64,000 bases of DNA from Halomonas elongata. GTDB lineage: Bacteria > Pseudomonadota > Gammaproteobacteria > Pseudomonadales > Halomonadaceae. The position numbers and the translations under genes are program-made. The notes beneath the pieces are model-generated. The model was not told the origin of the DNA. It was given only the letters and a program-made list of their open reading frames with translations, and did not search any database. The DNA lies in contig NZ_JAJQTQ010000015.1 in NCBI RefSeq assembly GCF_029081005.1, forward strand, positions 1-64,000, given 5' to 3'. Shown piece after piece: positions 24,611-34,201 of the stretch. Numbering within the stretch: the first letter of the stretch is position 1; each line of letters starts with the position of its first letter.

Positions 24611-25273
24611 TCAGGGGCGACCCTGGGTGGAATCGGTACGCTCGAGAATCACGAGCCGACGCTGGCCAGACTCGAAGGGCACTCTCAGCTCATGGCGGGC
24701 AACCGGTGCCACATTCTCGGGCAATCCGCTCAGTTCATCATCCACGGTGGGACCCTTCATGGCCAGCCACCGCCCGCCATTGGCCACCAGATCGGCACTC
24801 AGCGAGACGAAATCCCCGAGGCTGGCGAAGGCTCGGGAAATCACCTCGCAATACCCTTCCTGCGGGCCTTCGAAGGCCTCGACCCGGGCCTGGACAGGCG
24901 TGACATTGGTCAGGCCCAGTTCCATCACCGCCTGGCGCTGGAAACGCACCTTCTTGCCATTGCTGTCGAGCAGGGTCACTCGGCGCTCGGGTTCCAGAAT
25001 CGCCAGTACGAGGCCCGGCAAACCGGGACCGGCGCCGACGTCGAGCAGAGTCGATCCCGTCACGAAGGGTGCCACGGCCGCGCTGTCGAGCAGATGGCGG
25101 GAAACCATCTCTTCGGGAGCACGTACCGCGGTGAGGTTATAGGCGCGGTTCCACTTGTGCAACAGCGCCAGCAGCGTCAACAAGCCTTCCCGGCGTGCCG
25201 GGAAGGCTTCGATACCGAGATCGTTCAGGCCTCGTTCGAGGCGCTCGCGCAGCTGATGATCGTCACGGGTCAT
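24611..25273 (-). CDS. rsmG: 16S rRNA (guanine527-N7)-methyltransferase
   Basis: A 220-residue SAM-dependent methyltransferase modifying G527 of 16S rRNA; its loss confers low-level streptomycin resistance in other species. SAM-binding motif [17 protein letters not shown], preceded by the family segment [24 protein letters not shown] and followed by [16 protein letters not shown]. The start overlaps the mnmG stop by four bases (ATGA), implying translational coupling. Confidence 0.95.
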   Translation of the reverse strand: MTRDDHQLRERLERGLNDLGIEAFPARREGLLTLLALLHKWNRAYNLTAVRAPEEMVSRHLLDSAAVAPFVTGSTLLDVGAGPGLPGLVLAILEPERRVTLLDSNGKKVRFQRQAVMELGLTNVTPVQARVEAFEGPQEGYCEVISRAFASLGDFVSLSADLVANGGRWLAMKGPTVDDELSGLPENVAPVARHELRVPFESGQRRLVILERTDSTQGRP

Positions 25274-27165
25274 CCGTTGGCCACCCGGCTATCGTCGAGC
25301 AGGCGTCGCTTCTTCAAGTGAATCAACAGGATCGACACCGCCGCCGGGGTCACACCGGAAATACGCGATGCCTGTGCCAGGGTTTCCGGCCTGGCCTCGA
25401 CGAGCTTCTGACGAATCTCGTTGGACAGTCCCTCGACCTGCTCGTAGTCCAGATCATCGGGCAGAGGCGTGGCCTCATGTCGCTTGAGCTTGTCGATCTC
25501 GTCCTGCTGGCGATCGATGTAGCCCTGATACTTGGCCTGAATCTGGACCTGGTCGGCCACCCGATCATCGTCGACCGGCTCTCCGACCAATCCTGCCACG
25601 TCCCGGTAGCCGAGTTCGGGACGCCTGAGCAGGTCGAGCAGGCTGTATTCACGCTTCAAGGGCTGACCGGTTGTCTCGGCGACACGCTTGGCGGCATCAC
25701 TGCCGGGCTGGACCCAGTGGGACTTCAGACGCGAGGTTTCGCGTTCCACGGCCTCGCGCTTGGCACTGAAGTCGGCCCAGCGTCGATCATCGACGAGCCC
25801 CAGTTCTCGACCGGTCTCGGTAAGACGCATGTCGGCGTTGTCCTCACGCAGCAAGAGGCGATACTCCGCTCGAGACGTGAACATTCGGTAAGGCTCCCGG
25901 GTACCCAGGGTGATCAGGTCATCGACCAGTACCCCCAGATAGGCCTCGTCACGGCGTGGCCACCAGGCATCGAGGCCACGTGCCCGACGTGCGGCATTGA
26001 GACCGGCCAGGAGCCCCTGGGCTCCCGCTTCTTCGTAACCGGTGGTGCCGTTGATCTGTCCGGCGAAATACAGGTTGTGGACAAATTTCGTCTCGAGGGA
26101 GTGCTTGAGATCACGGGGATCGAAGAAGTCATACTCGATGGCGTAACCGGGACGCGTGATATGAGCGTTCTCCATTCCCCGGATCGAGCGGACGACCTGT
26201 AACTGGACATCGAATGGCAGTGAGGTGGAAATGCCATTGGGATACAGCTCGTGGGTATCCAGTCCCTCCGGCTCGATGAATATCTGGTGGCTCGCCTTGT
26301 CGGCGAAACGATGCACCTTGTCCTCGATGGAGGGGCAATAACGAGGCCCCACGCCTTCGATGACCCCGGAGAACATCGGTGAGCGCTCCAGGTTGGCATG
26401 GATGATTTCGTGGGTCCGCTCATTGGTGTGAGCGATATGGCAACTGACCTGACGGGGATGCAGGCGGCGCTCGCCGAGATAGGACATGATCGGCGTCGGA
26501 TCATCACCGGGCTGCTCATCGAGCATCGAAAAGTCCACGCTCTTGGCATCGAGACGCGGTGGCGTCCCGGTCTTCAGACGATCGACGCGAAACGGCAGGG
26601 CGCGTAGCCGTTCGGCCAGGGCGTTGGAAGGCGGATCGCCGGCGCGTCCTCCACGGCTGTTGTCCAGACCGATGTGGATAACGCCGCCGAGGAAGGTACC
26701 TGTGCACAACACCACGGTCTCGCCCATGAAACGGATCCCGGTCTCGGTGAGGACACCGCGTACCTGGTCCCCCTCGACGATGAGATCGCCGGCCGCCTGC
26801 TGGAAAAGCGTCAGGTTGGGCTGGTTTTCGAGCATGCCGCGGATGGCGGCCTTGTAGCGAACGCGATCCGCCTGGGCACGTGTGGCTCGTACGGCGGGTC
26901 CCTTGCGGGCATTGAGCACGCGAAACTGGATCCCCCCCATGTCGGTGGCCAGTCCCATGGCGCCACCGAGGGCATCGATCTCCTTGACCAGATGGCTCTT
27001 GCCGATCCCGCCAATGGCGGGATTGCACGACATCTGGCCCAGGGTCTCTATGTTGTGGGTCAAGAGCAGCGTCCGGCAGCCCGTGCGGGCCGAGGCCAGG
27101 GCGGCTTCGGTGCCCGCATGACCACCACCGATGACGATGACGTCGAAACGGTCGGGGTACTCCAA
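25270..27165 (-). CDS. mnmG: tRNA uridine-5-carboxymethylaminomethyl modification enzyme MnmG
   Basis: A 631-residue FAD enzyme that, with MnmE, installs the cmnm5 group at U34 of several tRNAs. The dinucleotide motif [19 protein letters not shown] opens the protein, followed by the family segments [20 protein letters not shown] and [12 protein letters not shown], and the C-terminal helical domain that contacts MnmE. Length matches E. coli (629). It starts next to a DnaA-box-rich gap, as gidA does in enterics, but its partner gene mnmE lies 15 kb away. Confidence 0.97.
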   Translation of the reverse strand: MEYPDRFDVIVIGGGHAGTEAALASARTGCRTLLLTHNIETLGQMSCNPAIGGIGKSHLVKEIDALGGAMGLATDMGGIQFRVLNARKGPAVRATRAQADRVRYKAAIRGMLENQPNLTLFQQAAGDLIVEGDQVRGVLTETGIRFMGETVVLCTGTFLGGVIHIGLDNSRGGRAGDPPSNALAERLRALPFRVDRLKTGTPPRLDAKSVDFSMLDEQPGDDPTPIMSYLGERRLHPRQVSCHIAHTNERTHEIIHANLERSPMFSGVIEGVGPRYCPSIEDKVHRFADKASHQIFIEPEGLDTHELYPNGISTSLPFDVQLQVVRSIRGMENAHITRPGYAIEYDFFDPRDLKHSLETKFVHNLYFAGQINGTTGYEEAGAQGLLAGLNAARRARGLDAWWPRRDEAYLGVLVDDLITLGTREPYRMFTSRAEYRLLLREDNADMRLTETGRELGLVDDRRWADFSAKREAVERETSRLKSHWVQPGSDAAKRVAETTGQPLKREYSLLDLLRRPELGYRDVAGLVGEPVDDDRVADQVQIQAKYQGYIDRQQDEIDKLKRHEATPLPDDLDYEQVEGLSNEIRQKLVEARPETLAQASRISGVTPAAVSILLIHLKKRRLLDDSRVANG

Positions 27166-27713
27166 GGTTCACCTCGTTCGGCGCTACGGCGCCGATATTG
27201 CGGATCGGGGATGAAATCAGCCAGCCAGTATAAACCTCCTGTGGGTAATCGTCAGGGTTTTCCACACCCGGATTTTCATCATCGGCGGATCCTCGTCTCA
27301 TTGGCTATTACATAAACAATATAAGTATAAGAAGTTCTGTTGTTGTAGTTACTACTGGTGTGGACGTTTTCCGTGGATAACGCGTTTTATCTATTGAATA
27401 TCAATATTTTGCGATGTTGATCGAAAGTAGGAGAAAGCGCGGGCGACCTGCGGACGAGGTGTTCGGGGCCTGTGGATGAAAGACTGAGTTGCCCACAGAT
27501 CGATGCGGACACGGCTTGTCCACCGATCACTACCTGGCTTGTCACCGCGACTGTGAACAACCCGGCCTGTTTTTCCACATCCCTTCAATGCCGGGGATCG
27601 TGGCGTGATTCAGGTGCTTGAGCCGTTCAGGTTTTCCACAGGCAAAAAAAAGGCCCTGTCGATAACGACAGGGCCTGCGGACAGGGTGGAAAAGCAGGGT
27701 AGAAAAGGCGGTG
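27166..27713. other. origin-like intergenic region upstream of mnmG, rich in DnaA-box-like sequences
   Basis: No gene is seen in these 548 bases. Sequences one mismatch from TTATCCACA (or its complement) lie at 27240-27248, 27258-27266, 27372-27380, 27471-27479, 27571-27579 and 27632-27640. Two-mismatch sites lie at 27359-27367, 27489-27497 and 27516-27524. An AT-rich stretch (27301-27356 and 27384-27412) could be an unwinding element. This resembles the gidA-side oriC of enterics. No box is perfect and gene orientation does not switch here, so it is either a secondary or ancestral origin, or a DnaA-titrating or regulatory region. The mnmG promoter must also be here. Confidence 0.6.
27644..27676 (-). 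terminator. rho-independent terminator of the amino acid ABC operon
   Basis: On the minus strand AGGCCCTGTCG, the loop TTAT and CGACAGGGCCT form a perfect 11-bp stem followed by a run of seven or more T. It lies about 40 bases after the ATPase gene stop. Confidence 0.93.
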
Positions 27714-28487
27714 TCAGTGCTTGAGCACTCGAGACAGGAAGCTTTGTGTCGGTGCTTCCGTAGGAGTATCGAAGATCGTCTCGGGAGGACCCTCCTCGAC
27801 GATTCGGCCCTTGTCGATGAAGATGACCCGGTCGGCGACCTCACGGGCGAAGCCCATCTCGTGGGTCACGATCATCATGGTCATGCCGTCGTTGGCCAGC
27901 TCACGCATGGCATCGAGCACCTCGCCGATCATCTCGGGGTCCAGTGCCGAGGTAGGCTCATCGAAGAGCATCAGGCGTGGTTCCATGGCCAGGGCTCGTG
28001 CCAGCGCGACCCGCTGCTGTTGGCCGCCGGACAGTTGGGTCGGATACTTGTTCGCCTGATCGCTGATGCCGACCCGGGCCAGCAGACGTTCGCCGGTCTC
28101 GACGGCAGTGGATCGGTCCAACCCCCGGACCTTCATCGGTGCCAGGATCACGTTGTCGAGCACGCTCAGATGCGGAAAGAGATTGAACTGCTGGAAGACC
28201 ATGCCGACTTCGGTACGGATCTTCTGCAATGCCTGAGTGGCCTTGCCGTCGGGCAAGAGCGGGTTGCCATCGACGTCCAGCTCGCCCTGCTGGAATTCTT
28301 CCAGGCCGTTGACGCAGCGGATCAGCGTCGACTTGCCGGAGCCGCTGGCGCCGATGATGACCACCACCTCGCCGGGCGTCACCGCCAGGTCGATATCCTG
28401 GAGGACGTGAAGGCTGCCGAAGTGCTTGTTGAGCTTGTTCAGGCGCACGATGGGCTCGGCGCCGGACGTGGACTTCTCGTGATTCAT
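27714..28487 (-). CDS. polar amino acid ABC transporter, ATP-binding protein
   Basis: A 257-residue ABC ATPase of the GlnQ/HisP group. Walker [17 protein letters not shown]-loop [17 protein letters not shown], signature [15 protein letters not shown], Walker [15 protein letters not shown], and the switch histidine in [14 protein letters not shown]. The start is the ATG at 28487 (MNHEKST); upstream codons in frame overlap the permease. It is last in a three-gene minus-strand operon for a periplasmic binding protein, permease and ATPase. The substrate is a polar amino acid; which one cannot be said. Confidence 0.94.
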   Translation of the reverse strand: MNHEKSTSGAEPIVRLNKLNKHFGSLHVLQDIDLAVTPGEVVVIIGASGSGKSTLIRCVNGLEEFQQGELDVDGNPLLPDGKATQALQKIRTEVGMVFQQFNLFPHLSVLDNVILAPMKVRGLDRSTAVETGERLLARVGISDQANKYPTQLSGGQQQRVALARALAMEPRLMLFDEPTSALDPEMIGEVLDAMRELANDGMTMMIVTHEMGFAREVADRVIFIDKGRIVEEGPPETIFDTPTEAPTQSFLSRVLKH

Positions 28488-28500
28488 GTCGTGCGTTCCT

Positions 28501-29166
28501 TTATTGTCCGACCAGGCCCTTGCGCTCGAGCAGGCGTAGCGCAAGCGATAGCGTCAGGGTGATCGCCAGATAGAGCATGGCGACCATCAGGTATACCTCC
28601 AGGGCCGTGAAGGTGGTGGCGATGTAGATCTGTCCCTGGCGGACCAGTTCGCCGACGCCGATGACCGAGAACAACGAGGTGTCCTTGATGCTGATGATGC
28701 CCTGGTTGCCGAGTGGCGGGATCATGCGCCGGAGGGCCTGGGGCCAGATGATGTAGCGGAAGGTCTGGACCCTCGAGAGACCCAGCGACAATCCGGCCTC
28801 GCGCTGGCCGCGCTCGATGGACTGGACGCCGCCGCGCACGATTTCCGAAATGTAGGCGCCGGAGTTGACGGCGATGGCCGCGATACCGGCGACCAGGGCA
28901 TTGATCGGTCCACCGAGAAGCTGGGGCAGGCCATAGAAGATGAACAGGACCTGCACCAGTACCGGGGTCCCGCGGAAGATCTCGATATAGGTCGCGGCGG
29001 GAATCCGCAGCCAGATGGTCGGGCTGATGCGCAGCAGGCCGAAGATGATGCCGATGATGAAGCCGATGGCCAGGCCACCGAAGGAAATGAGCAGGGTGTA
29101 GGGGATACCCGGTGCAAGATGCGGGATGGAGGCGAAGGCCGCCTGCCAGTCGAATTGAAAGTCCAC
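28501..29166 (-). CDS. polar amino acid ABC transporter, permease
   Basis: A 221-residue membrane permease of the HisMQ family with about five helices. The coupling motif [24 protein letters not shown] (in outline) contacts the ATPase. The start is GTG at 29166 ([11 protein letters not shown]), with GGGAG upstream; the frame extends a further 21 codons but into the edge of the inserted miniature element. A sequence identical to the element's right tip, CAGCGCTTCC, lies 15 bases upstream of the GTG at 29181-29190. The distance to the binding-protein gene is unusually long because of the insertion. Confidence 0.92.
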   Translation of the reverse strand: MDFQFDWQAAFASIPHLAPGIPYTLLISFGGLAIGFIIGIIFGLLRISPTIWLRIPAATYIEIFRGTPVLVQVLFIFYGLPQLLGGPINALVAGIAAIAVNSGAYISEIVRGGVQSIERGQREAGLSLGLSRVQTFRYIIWPQALRRMIPPLGNQGIISIKDTSLFSVIGVGELVRQGQIYIATTFTALEVYLMVAMLYLAITLTLSLALRLLERKGLVGQ

Positions 29167-29198
29167 TTGGGGTCTCCCGTCAGCGCTTCCTGGGTGAG

Positions 29199-29407
29199 AG
29201 AAACACTGCCTAAATGCCTGTGCATGCAAATCGCGTCGTTCCGCGGTGCTGGTGAACCAGCCCGGTCGAAAGTTCGCCTAACTACCCGTTATGTCACGCT
29301 TTCTGCGCTCCGTGCCCTTGCGTGACCCACAAGGATGTGGGCAATGCGAAGGCCCGTCGGGAACGGGGCTAGCCTTTACGATGCTCGGCGATTTATTCAG
29401 CGTTTCC
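29199..29407 (+). mobile_element. 209-bp MITE (IS5-like ends, 4-bp target duplication), copy 2
   Basis: Begins AGAAACACTGCCTAAAT, and its right end read backwards is GGAAACGCTGAATAAAT. It is flanked by the direct repeat TGAG (29195-29198, 29408-29411). It shares with the 7378-7570 element the ends, the orientation and a conserved core: GTGACCCACA, GGATGTGGG, AATGCGA and GGCCCGTCGGGAACGGG (about 29321-29377 here, 7483-7539 there). The left thirds are more diverged. It lies inside the amino acid ABC operon, between the binding-protein and permease genes. No transposase is encoded. Confidence 0.87.
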
Positions 29408-29434
29408 TGAGTTCTTGGGTACAGGCACAACGCA

Positions 29435-29464
29435 ACGGGGTCGGGTCCTGGGACCCGACCCCGT
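29435..29464 (-). other. strong hairpin after the binding-protein gene
   Basis: A 14-bp perfect stem (29435-29448 with 29451-29464; ACGGGGTCGGGTCC against its complement) lies 20 bases after the binding-protein stop. It has no T-tract, so it is more likely a 3' stabiliser or attenuator that lets binding protein be made in excess over permease and ATPase, as in other ABC operons. Confidence 0.6.
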
Positions 29465-29483
29465 GTTCAGCAAGGCAGACGAA

Positions 29484-30254
29484 TCATTCCTCGTTCGAGG
29501 AAGAACCGAACCACTTGGCGTGGATGTCATCGTAGGTGCCGTCTTCCTTCATCGCGGCCAGCGCCTCGTTGATGGGGTCGACCCATTCGCTGCCCTTGGC
29601 GATGGCAAGACCGTATTGCTGGCCCTCGTAGAGCGGACCGACCGTCTTCACGCGGCCCTCGCCCTTGGTCTGGGAGAAGTAGCCGACGTTGGGCGCATCG
29701 TAGAAGACCGCATCGACACTGCCGCCGAGCAGCGCCATGTACATGTCGCTGGAGCCTGGATAGGGGGTGATATCGGCACTGTCGCCGAGGTTTTCCTCGA
29801 GATAGTCGTAGCTGGTGGAACCGACCTTGGTACCGACCTTCTTGCCTTCCAGGTCTTCGACGGTCTGGATGCTGTCGTCGTCGGCGTTGACCAGCAGCTT
29901 CAGGCCGCTGTCGTAGTAGGGATCGGAGAAGTCGACGATTTCGGCGCGTTCGTCGGTAATGGTGATACCGGCGATGGCGATATCGATGTTACCGGTCTGG
30001 ACGGCGGGGATGATGCCGTTGAAGTCCATGGTCCGGAGATCGTAGTCGAACCCGGCCCGTTCGGAGACTTCCTGGATGATGTCCATGTCGAAACCGACCA
30101 TCTCGCCGGTTTCCTGGTCCATCATCTCGAAGGGTACGAAGCTCGGATCGGTGGCCACGTCGAGAGTCTGGTCCTGGGCGACGGCGAGGCCGGAGATACC
30201 CAGGCCGAGACCGATGCAGGATGCCAGCGAGACCGCCTTCAGTTGACGTTTCAT
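29484..30254 (-). CDS. polar amino acid ABC transporter, substrate-binding protein
   Basis: A 256-residue periplasmic protein (SBP family 3). Start at 30254 gives a signal peptide MKRQLKAVSLASCIGLGLGI with cleavage near AVAQD; GGGGAA lies four bases upstream. An ATG four codons earlier is possible. Motifs: VATDPSFVPFEMMD, GFDMDIIQEVSERAG, MDFNGIIPAVQTGNIDIAIAG and VDFSDPYYDSGL, all typical of GlnH/HisJ-like proteins. The mature protein is acidic (many D and E), as in halophile exoproteins. First gene of the transporter operon. Confidence 0.94.
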   Translation of the reverse strand: MKRQLKAVSLASCIGLGLGISGLAVAQDQTLDVATDPSFVPFEMMDQETGEMVGFDMDIIQEVSERAGFDYDLRTMDFNGIIPAVQTGNIDIAIAGITITDERAEIVDFSDPYYDSGLKLLVNADDDSIQTVEDLEGKKVGTKVGSTSYDYLEENLGDSADITPYPGSSDMYMALLGGSVDAVFYDAPNVGYFSQTKGEGRVKTVGPLYEGQQYGLAIAKGSEWVDPINEALAAMKEDGTYDDIHAKWFGSSSNEE

Positions 30255-30367
30255 ACGTTTCCCCATGGAAGCAATTATTGTGGAATACGACTCCACCATG
30301 GCGAGTTGTCGTGAAAGCGTCAAGTCCGGGCCGGCGGCGCTATCCAGCGCCGGGTCAACGGTTCCGT

Positions 30368-30721
30368 TCAGACCATGAAGGAGGCGCCACAACCGCAGGT
30401 GGTGGTGGCATTGGGGTTCTGGATCATGAAGCGTGCTCCGGCCAGGCCTTCCTCGAAATCCACCGTGGAGCCGACCAGATACTGGTAGGACAGGGGATCG
30501 ACCACCAGGGACACGTCGTCGAATTTCACCAGCGTATCGTCGTCGGCGACGGCCTCGGCGAAATCGAAACCGTACTGGAAACCCGAACAGCCGCCGCCGG
30601 TCACGTAGACCCGCAGCTTGAGGTCCTGGTTACCTTCTTCCTCGACCAGGCTTTTGATGCGCGCCTTGGCGCTGTCGGACAGCAACAGCGGTGTAGGAAC
30701 GAAGGATGCGACACCGCTCAT
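30368..30721 (-). CDS. erpA: iron-sulfur cluster insertion protein ErpA
   Basis: A 117-residue A-type Fe-S carrier. The three conserved cysteines are in [13 protein letters not shown] and near the C-terminus TCGCGASF. ErpA delivers clusters to IspG/IspH and other essential targets. GAGGAGG precedes the ATG. It is transcribed leftwards 115 bases downstream of argC, the neighbour it has in several gammaproteobacteria. Confidence 0.95.
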   Translation of the reverse strand: MSGVASFVPTPLLLSDSAKARIKSLVEEEGNQDLKLRVYVTGGGCSGFQYGFDFAEAVADDDTLVKFDDVSLVVDPLSYQYLVGSTVDFEEGLAGARFMIQNPNATTTCGCGASFMV

Positions 30722-30836
30722 CGGTGACCTCCTCGTGATCGGTGGGTGTGGTTCATGCCACGATTATCCACACCACCCAGTAAAAGGGTCAACTTTTGTC
30801 GGCCCGTCGGCGAGATTGTCCTTGGGGTGAGTGGGC

Positions 30837-31871
30837 TCAAGGCATCATGGCCGGGGCGTCGAGGCCGGCGGTCTCGTCGAGGCCAAACATCAGGTTGAGG
30901 TTGTGCACCGCCTGGCCGGAGGCGCCCTTGACCAGGTTGTCGATCACCGAGAGCACGACCACGGTGTCGCCGTCGCCGGGACGATGCACCGCCAGGCGGC
31001 AGATGTTGGCGCCCTTGACGCTGCGGGTCTCGGGATGACTGCCCGCCGGCATCACGTCGACGAAGGGCTCATCGGCGAAGCGACGCTCGAACAGGGCCTG
31101 GAGGTCGTCGGCATCATCGTGGAGCTGGCCATACAAGGTGGCGTGGATGCCGCGGATCATCGGGGTCAGGTGCGGCACGAAGGTCAGGTTCACCGGGCCC
31201 TTGGCCGCGTCGCCGAGCCCCTGGCGGATTTCCGGCAGATGGCGATGGCCCGAGGCGCCATAGGATTTCATCGATTCGCTGGCCTCGGCCAGCAGCGAGG
31301 GAACCTTGGCCCCTCGCCCGGCGCCGGTGACGCCGGACTTGCAGTCGGCGATGATCCGGCCCGGATCGATCGATTCGCTCTCGAGCAGCGGCAGCAGGCC
31401 GAGCTGAACGGCGGTGGGATAACAGCCGGGCACGGCAACCAGCCGGGCATCGCGAATACGCTCGCGGTTGGTCTCGGGCAGACCGTAGACCGCTTCATCG
31501 AGGAGTTCCGGAGCGCCGTGCGGCTGCCCGTACCATTGAGTCCATTCCTCGGCGTCACGCAGGCGGAAATCCGCCGACAGGTCGATGACCCGGGTTCCCC
31601 CGGCAAGAAGCTCGCCGGCCAGGGCATGAGCCACGCCATGAGGCGTGGCGAAGAACACGGCGTCGCAGGCCGCCAGTCGTGCGGGGTCGGGGTCGCTGAA
31701 ACGCAGATCGTCGTAATGACCGCGCAGGTTGGGATACAGCTCGCTGACTGCCAGGCCGGTTTCGCTGCGCGAGGTGATGGCCTCGACATGCACCTGCGGG
31801 TGGCGAGCCAACAGTCTGAGCAGTTCGACCCCGGTATAGCCGGTGCCGCCGACGATTCCGACCTTGATCAC
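30837..31871 (-). CDS. argC: N-acetyl-gamma-glutamyl-phosphate reductase
   Basis: A 344-residue NADP-dependent enzyme for the third step of arginine synthesis. N-terminal [17 protein letters not shown] binds NADP; the active-site cysteine is in [11 protein letters not shown], and the substrate-binding histidine region is GHRHLPEI. It begins with GTG, preceded by GAGGAG. Length fits the long type ArgC of gammaproteobacteria. Divergent from the ClC gene. Confidence 0.95.
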   Translation of the reverse strand: MIKVGIVGGTGYTGVELLRLLARHPQVHVEAITSRSETGLAVSELYPNLRGHYDDLRFSDPDPARLAACDAVFFATPHGVAHALAGELLAGGTRVIDLSADFRLRDAEEWTQWYGQPHGAPELLDEAVYGLPETNRERIRDARLVAVPGCYPTAVQLGLLPLLESESIDPGRIIADCKSGVTGAGRGAKVPSLLAEASESMKSYGASGHRHLPEIRQGLGDAAKGPVNLTFVPHLTPMIRGIHATLYGQLHDDADDLQALFERRFADEPFVDVMPAGSHPETRSVKGANICRLAVHRPGDGDTVVVLSVIDNLVKGASGQAVHNLNLMFGLDETAGLDAPAMMP

Positions 31872-31996
31872 GATGGACTCCTCATTGGTGGACGCTGGGA
31901 CCTCTGTCTCCGGATATGATACACAAGAGAAGCATGGCCTACCCAGTGGTGGCCATCCAGCGTTTCCATCATGCTCGGGTCCAGAGGAAGGTCACC

Positions 31997-33760
31997 TTGT
32001 CGCGACGCCCGCTACTCGATTTCACCCTGGATGGCTTCCGCCGTCGGTTGGCCAGTGTCGATGCCCTACCTCAATTGTGCGTACTGGGTATCTTCTCGGG
32101 ATTGATCACCGGGGGGCTGATGGTCGGCTTCCGCCTGTTGCTGGAAGTCGGGGCCATGGCCTTCATGCCCGATGCCGATCCCGAGGCGTTCGAGGGCCTG
32201 CCTCCCGCGATCAGGGCCCTGCTGCCATTGCTGGCGGTGACCCTGATCGGCCTGTGGCTATGGCGCCAGCCGCCTGCCGGACGCCAGATTGGCGTGGCCC
32301 ATGTCATCGAGCGATTGACCTATCATCAGGGACGCTTCCCGATGCGCAACTGGTTCACGCAGTGGTGGGTCGGTCTGGTATCGGTGCTTGGAGGGCTGTC
32401 CGCCGGGCGTGAGGGACCGGCCATCCATCTCGGCGCCGCGGCCTCCAGTGGACTCGGCCAGCGGTTGCGCTTGCCTCACAACAGCCTGCGCGTTCTGGTG
32501 GCCTGCGGCACCGCCGCCGGTATATCGGCCTCGTTCAATACGCCGATCGCCGGGGTCATCTTCGCCATGGAAGTGGTGATGATGGAATACACCATCACTG
32601 GCTTCATGCCGGTCATCCTGGCATCGACGATCGGTGCGCTGGTGGCAAGGGTGGTCTATGGGGGCGAACGTCCCTTCCAGATGAGCGGTGTGGAGCTGGA
32701 ATCGCTCTTCAATCTGCCCTGGATCGTGCTCAGTGCCCTGTTGATCGGCCTGATGGCCGGTCTCTTCGTGAGGGTGGCGCGTACCGGAAACGTCATGAAG
32801 CGCCTGCCCTTTTCGGTACGCCTGGCGATGGTCGGGCTGCTGGTGGGAGGTGTGGCCTGGTGGTATCCCCAGGTACAGGGGATGGGGTACGACAGCCTGG
32901 GCGCGATCCTGAACGGTACACAGCCGATCGATATGCTGCTGGCGCTGGCCATCGGCAAGCTGTTGCTGACGGCGATCGCCGTGGCCTGTGGCATTCCGGT
33001 GAGCATCATCGGCCCGATACTGGTGGCCGGCGGTGCCGCCGGCGCTCTGTGCGGGATGTTCGGCGGTTGGCTGCTGCCCGAAATCGCCGCCGGTCCCGAG
33101 GTATACGCCATGCTGGGCATGGCGGCGATGATGGGAGCCGTGTTGCAAGCACCTCTGGCGGCATTGATGGCACTGCTGGAGCTGACCCACAATCCCGGCC
33201 TGATCCTGCCGGGCATGCTGGCCGTTGTCGTGGCGGGATTGACGTCGCGGCAGTTGTGCGGCTGTGATGGTTTCTTCATCAGTGTCACGCGCCATGGCCT
33301 GCATCCCTTGCAACAGCCGCTGATGCAGGCCCTCTCTCGCGTATCGGTTCCGGCGGTCATGGAACGTGCCCTGGTGCGTACCCCGCGTCGTGTGACACGG
33401 GGCGAGGCCAGCGCCCTGCTGGATGGCAAGCCGGAATGGGTGATCATCGAGCGTTCCCGGGATGACAAGCCGACGCTGGCGCTCAAGGCCGCAGCCCTGG
33501 CGCGCTGGATGCTGGAACATGACGAGGATGACAAGATCGGCAAGGATGGGCGGCTTGATCTGCTGGAAATCCCCGGTCAGCGCCTGGACTTGGCGCCAAT
33601 CCACCTGCAGGCGACCCTCTCCGAGGCCTTCGATCGGCTCAACACCAAGCACGTGGATGCCCTCTACGTGGAGCATGGGCATCGTCCCGGGAAGAAGCGC
33701 ATTTCCGGTATCATCACCCGTGATGCCATCGAACGTTATTATCGCTTCAGCGACACTTGA
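31997..33760 (+). CDS. ClC-family chloride channel/transporter with C-terminal CBS-like region
   Basis: About 587 residues. The membrane part has the ClC signature AGREGPAIHLGAA with the gating glutamate, and GTAAGISASFNTPIAGVIFAMEV. The canonical GSGIP chloride-site segment is not found: the matching place reads QIGVAHVIERL. The C-terminus (after about residue 430) is a soluble CBS-like region (DGKPEWVIIE to ISGIITRDAIERYY). I favour the TTG at 31997, because AGAGGAAGG lies five bases upstream; ATGs at 31916 and 31934 are alternatives, but a possible -10 TATGAT (31915-31920) argues against the first. It precedes hemJ by nine bases. Confidence 0.82.
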   Translation: MSRRPLLDFTLDGFRRRLASVDALPQLCVLGIFSGLITGGLMVGFRLLLEVGAMAFMPDADPEAFEGLPPAIRALLPLLAVTLIGLWLWRQPPAGRQIGVAHVIERLTYHQGRFPMRNWFTQWWVGLVSVLGGLSAGREGPAIHLGAAASSGLGQRLRLPHNSLRVLVACGTAAGISASFNTPIAGVIFAMEVVMMEYTITGFMPVILASTIGALVARVVYGGERPFQMSGVELESLFNLPWIVLSALLIGLMAGLFVRVARTGNVMKRLPFSVRLAMVGLLVGGVAWWYPQVQGMGYDSLGAILNGTQPIDMLLALAIGKLLLTAIAVACGIPVSIIGPILVAGGAAGALCGMFGGWLLPEIAAGPEVYAMLGMAAMMGAVLQAPLAALMALLELTHNPGLILPGMLAVVVAGLTSRQLCGCDGFFISVTRHGLHPLQQPLMQALSRVSVPAVMERALVRTPRRVTRGEASALLDGKPEWVIIERSRDDKPTLALKAAALARWMLEHDEDDKIGKDGRLDLLEIPGQRLDLAPIHLQATLSEAFDRLNTKHVDALYVEHGHRPGKKRISGIITRDAIERYYRFSDT

Positions 33761-33769
33761 GGAGTCGAC

Positions 33770-34201
33770 ATGTATCCCTGGATCAAGGCCCTTCACCTCG
33801 TGGCCGTGGTGACCTGGTTTGCCGCCATGTTCTATCTGCCGCGACTCTACGTCTATCACGCCACGGCGCGTGATCGGGACGAGCAGCAAGCCATGGCGTA
33901 TTTCGCCACCATGGAGCGCAAGCTCTATCGCGGCATCATGACCCCCTCGATGATCGCCGTTCTGGTGTTCGGCGGGATACTGCTCTATCAGGCACCGGCC
34001 TGGCTCGGACAGGGATGGATGCATATCAAGCTCACCCTGGTGGCATTGCTGGTGGCCTACCACCATGTCTGCCTGATCTATCTCAAGCAGTTCGCCGCCG
34101 AGCGATGCCAGCGCTCTCCGCGTTATTTTCGTATCTTCAATGAGTTGCCCGTGGTTGCCTTGCTGGTAATCGTCATTCTCGCCGTGCTGAAGCCGTTCTG
34201 A
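33770..34201 (+). CDS. hemJ: protoporphyrinogen IX oxidase HemJ
   Basis: A 143-residue membrane protein with four helices, MYPWIKALHLVAVVTWFAAM with the conserved early histidine and FYLPRLYVYHA, and HIKLTLVALLVAYH with a conserved lysine. HemJ is the heme-dependent alternative to HemG/HemY in heme synthesis. GAGGAG precedes the ATG. It overlaps thiD by one base (TGATG) and hemL follows, so two heme-synthesis genes are close together. Confidence 0.92.
   Translation: MYPWIKALHLVAVVTWFAAMFYLPRLYVYHATARDRDEQQAMAYFATMERKLYRGIMTPSMIAVLVFGGILLYQAPAWLGQGWMHIKLTLVALLVAYHHVCLIYLKQFAAERCQRSPRYFRIFNELPVVALLVIVILAVLKPF

Noticed and set aside
27387..27588. Small reading frames of about 63-65 codons in the mnmG upstream gap
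   Set aside because: No ribosome-binding site and they cover DnaA-box-like sequences; coding is unlikely.
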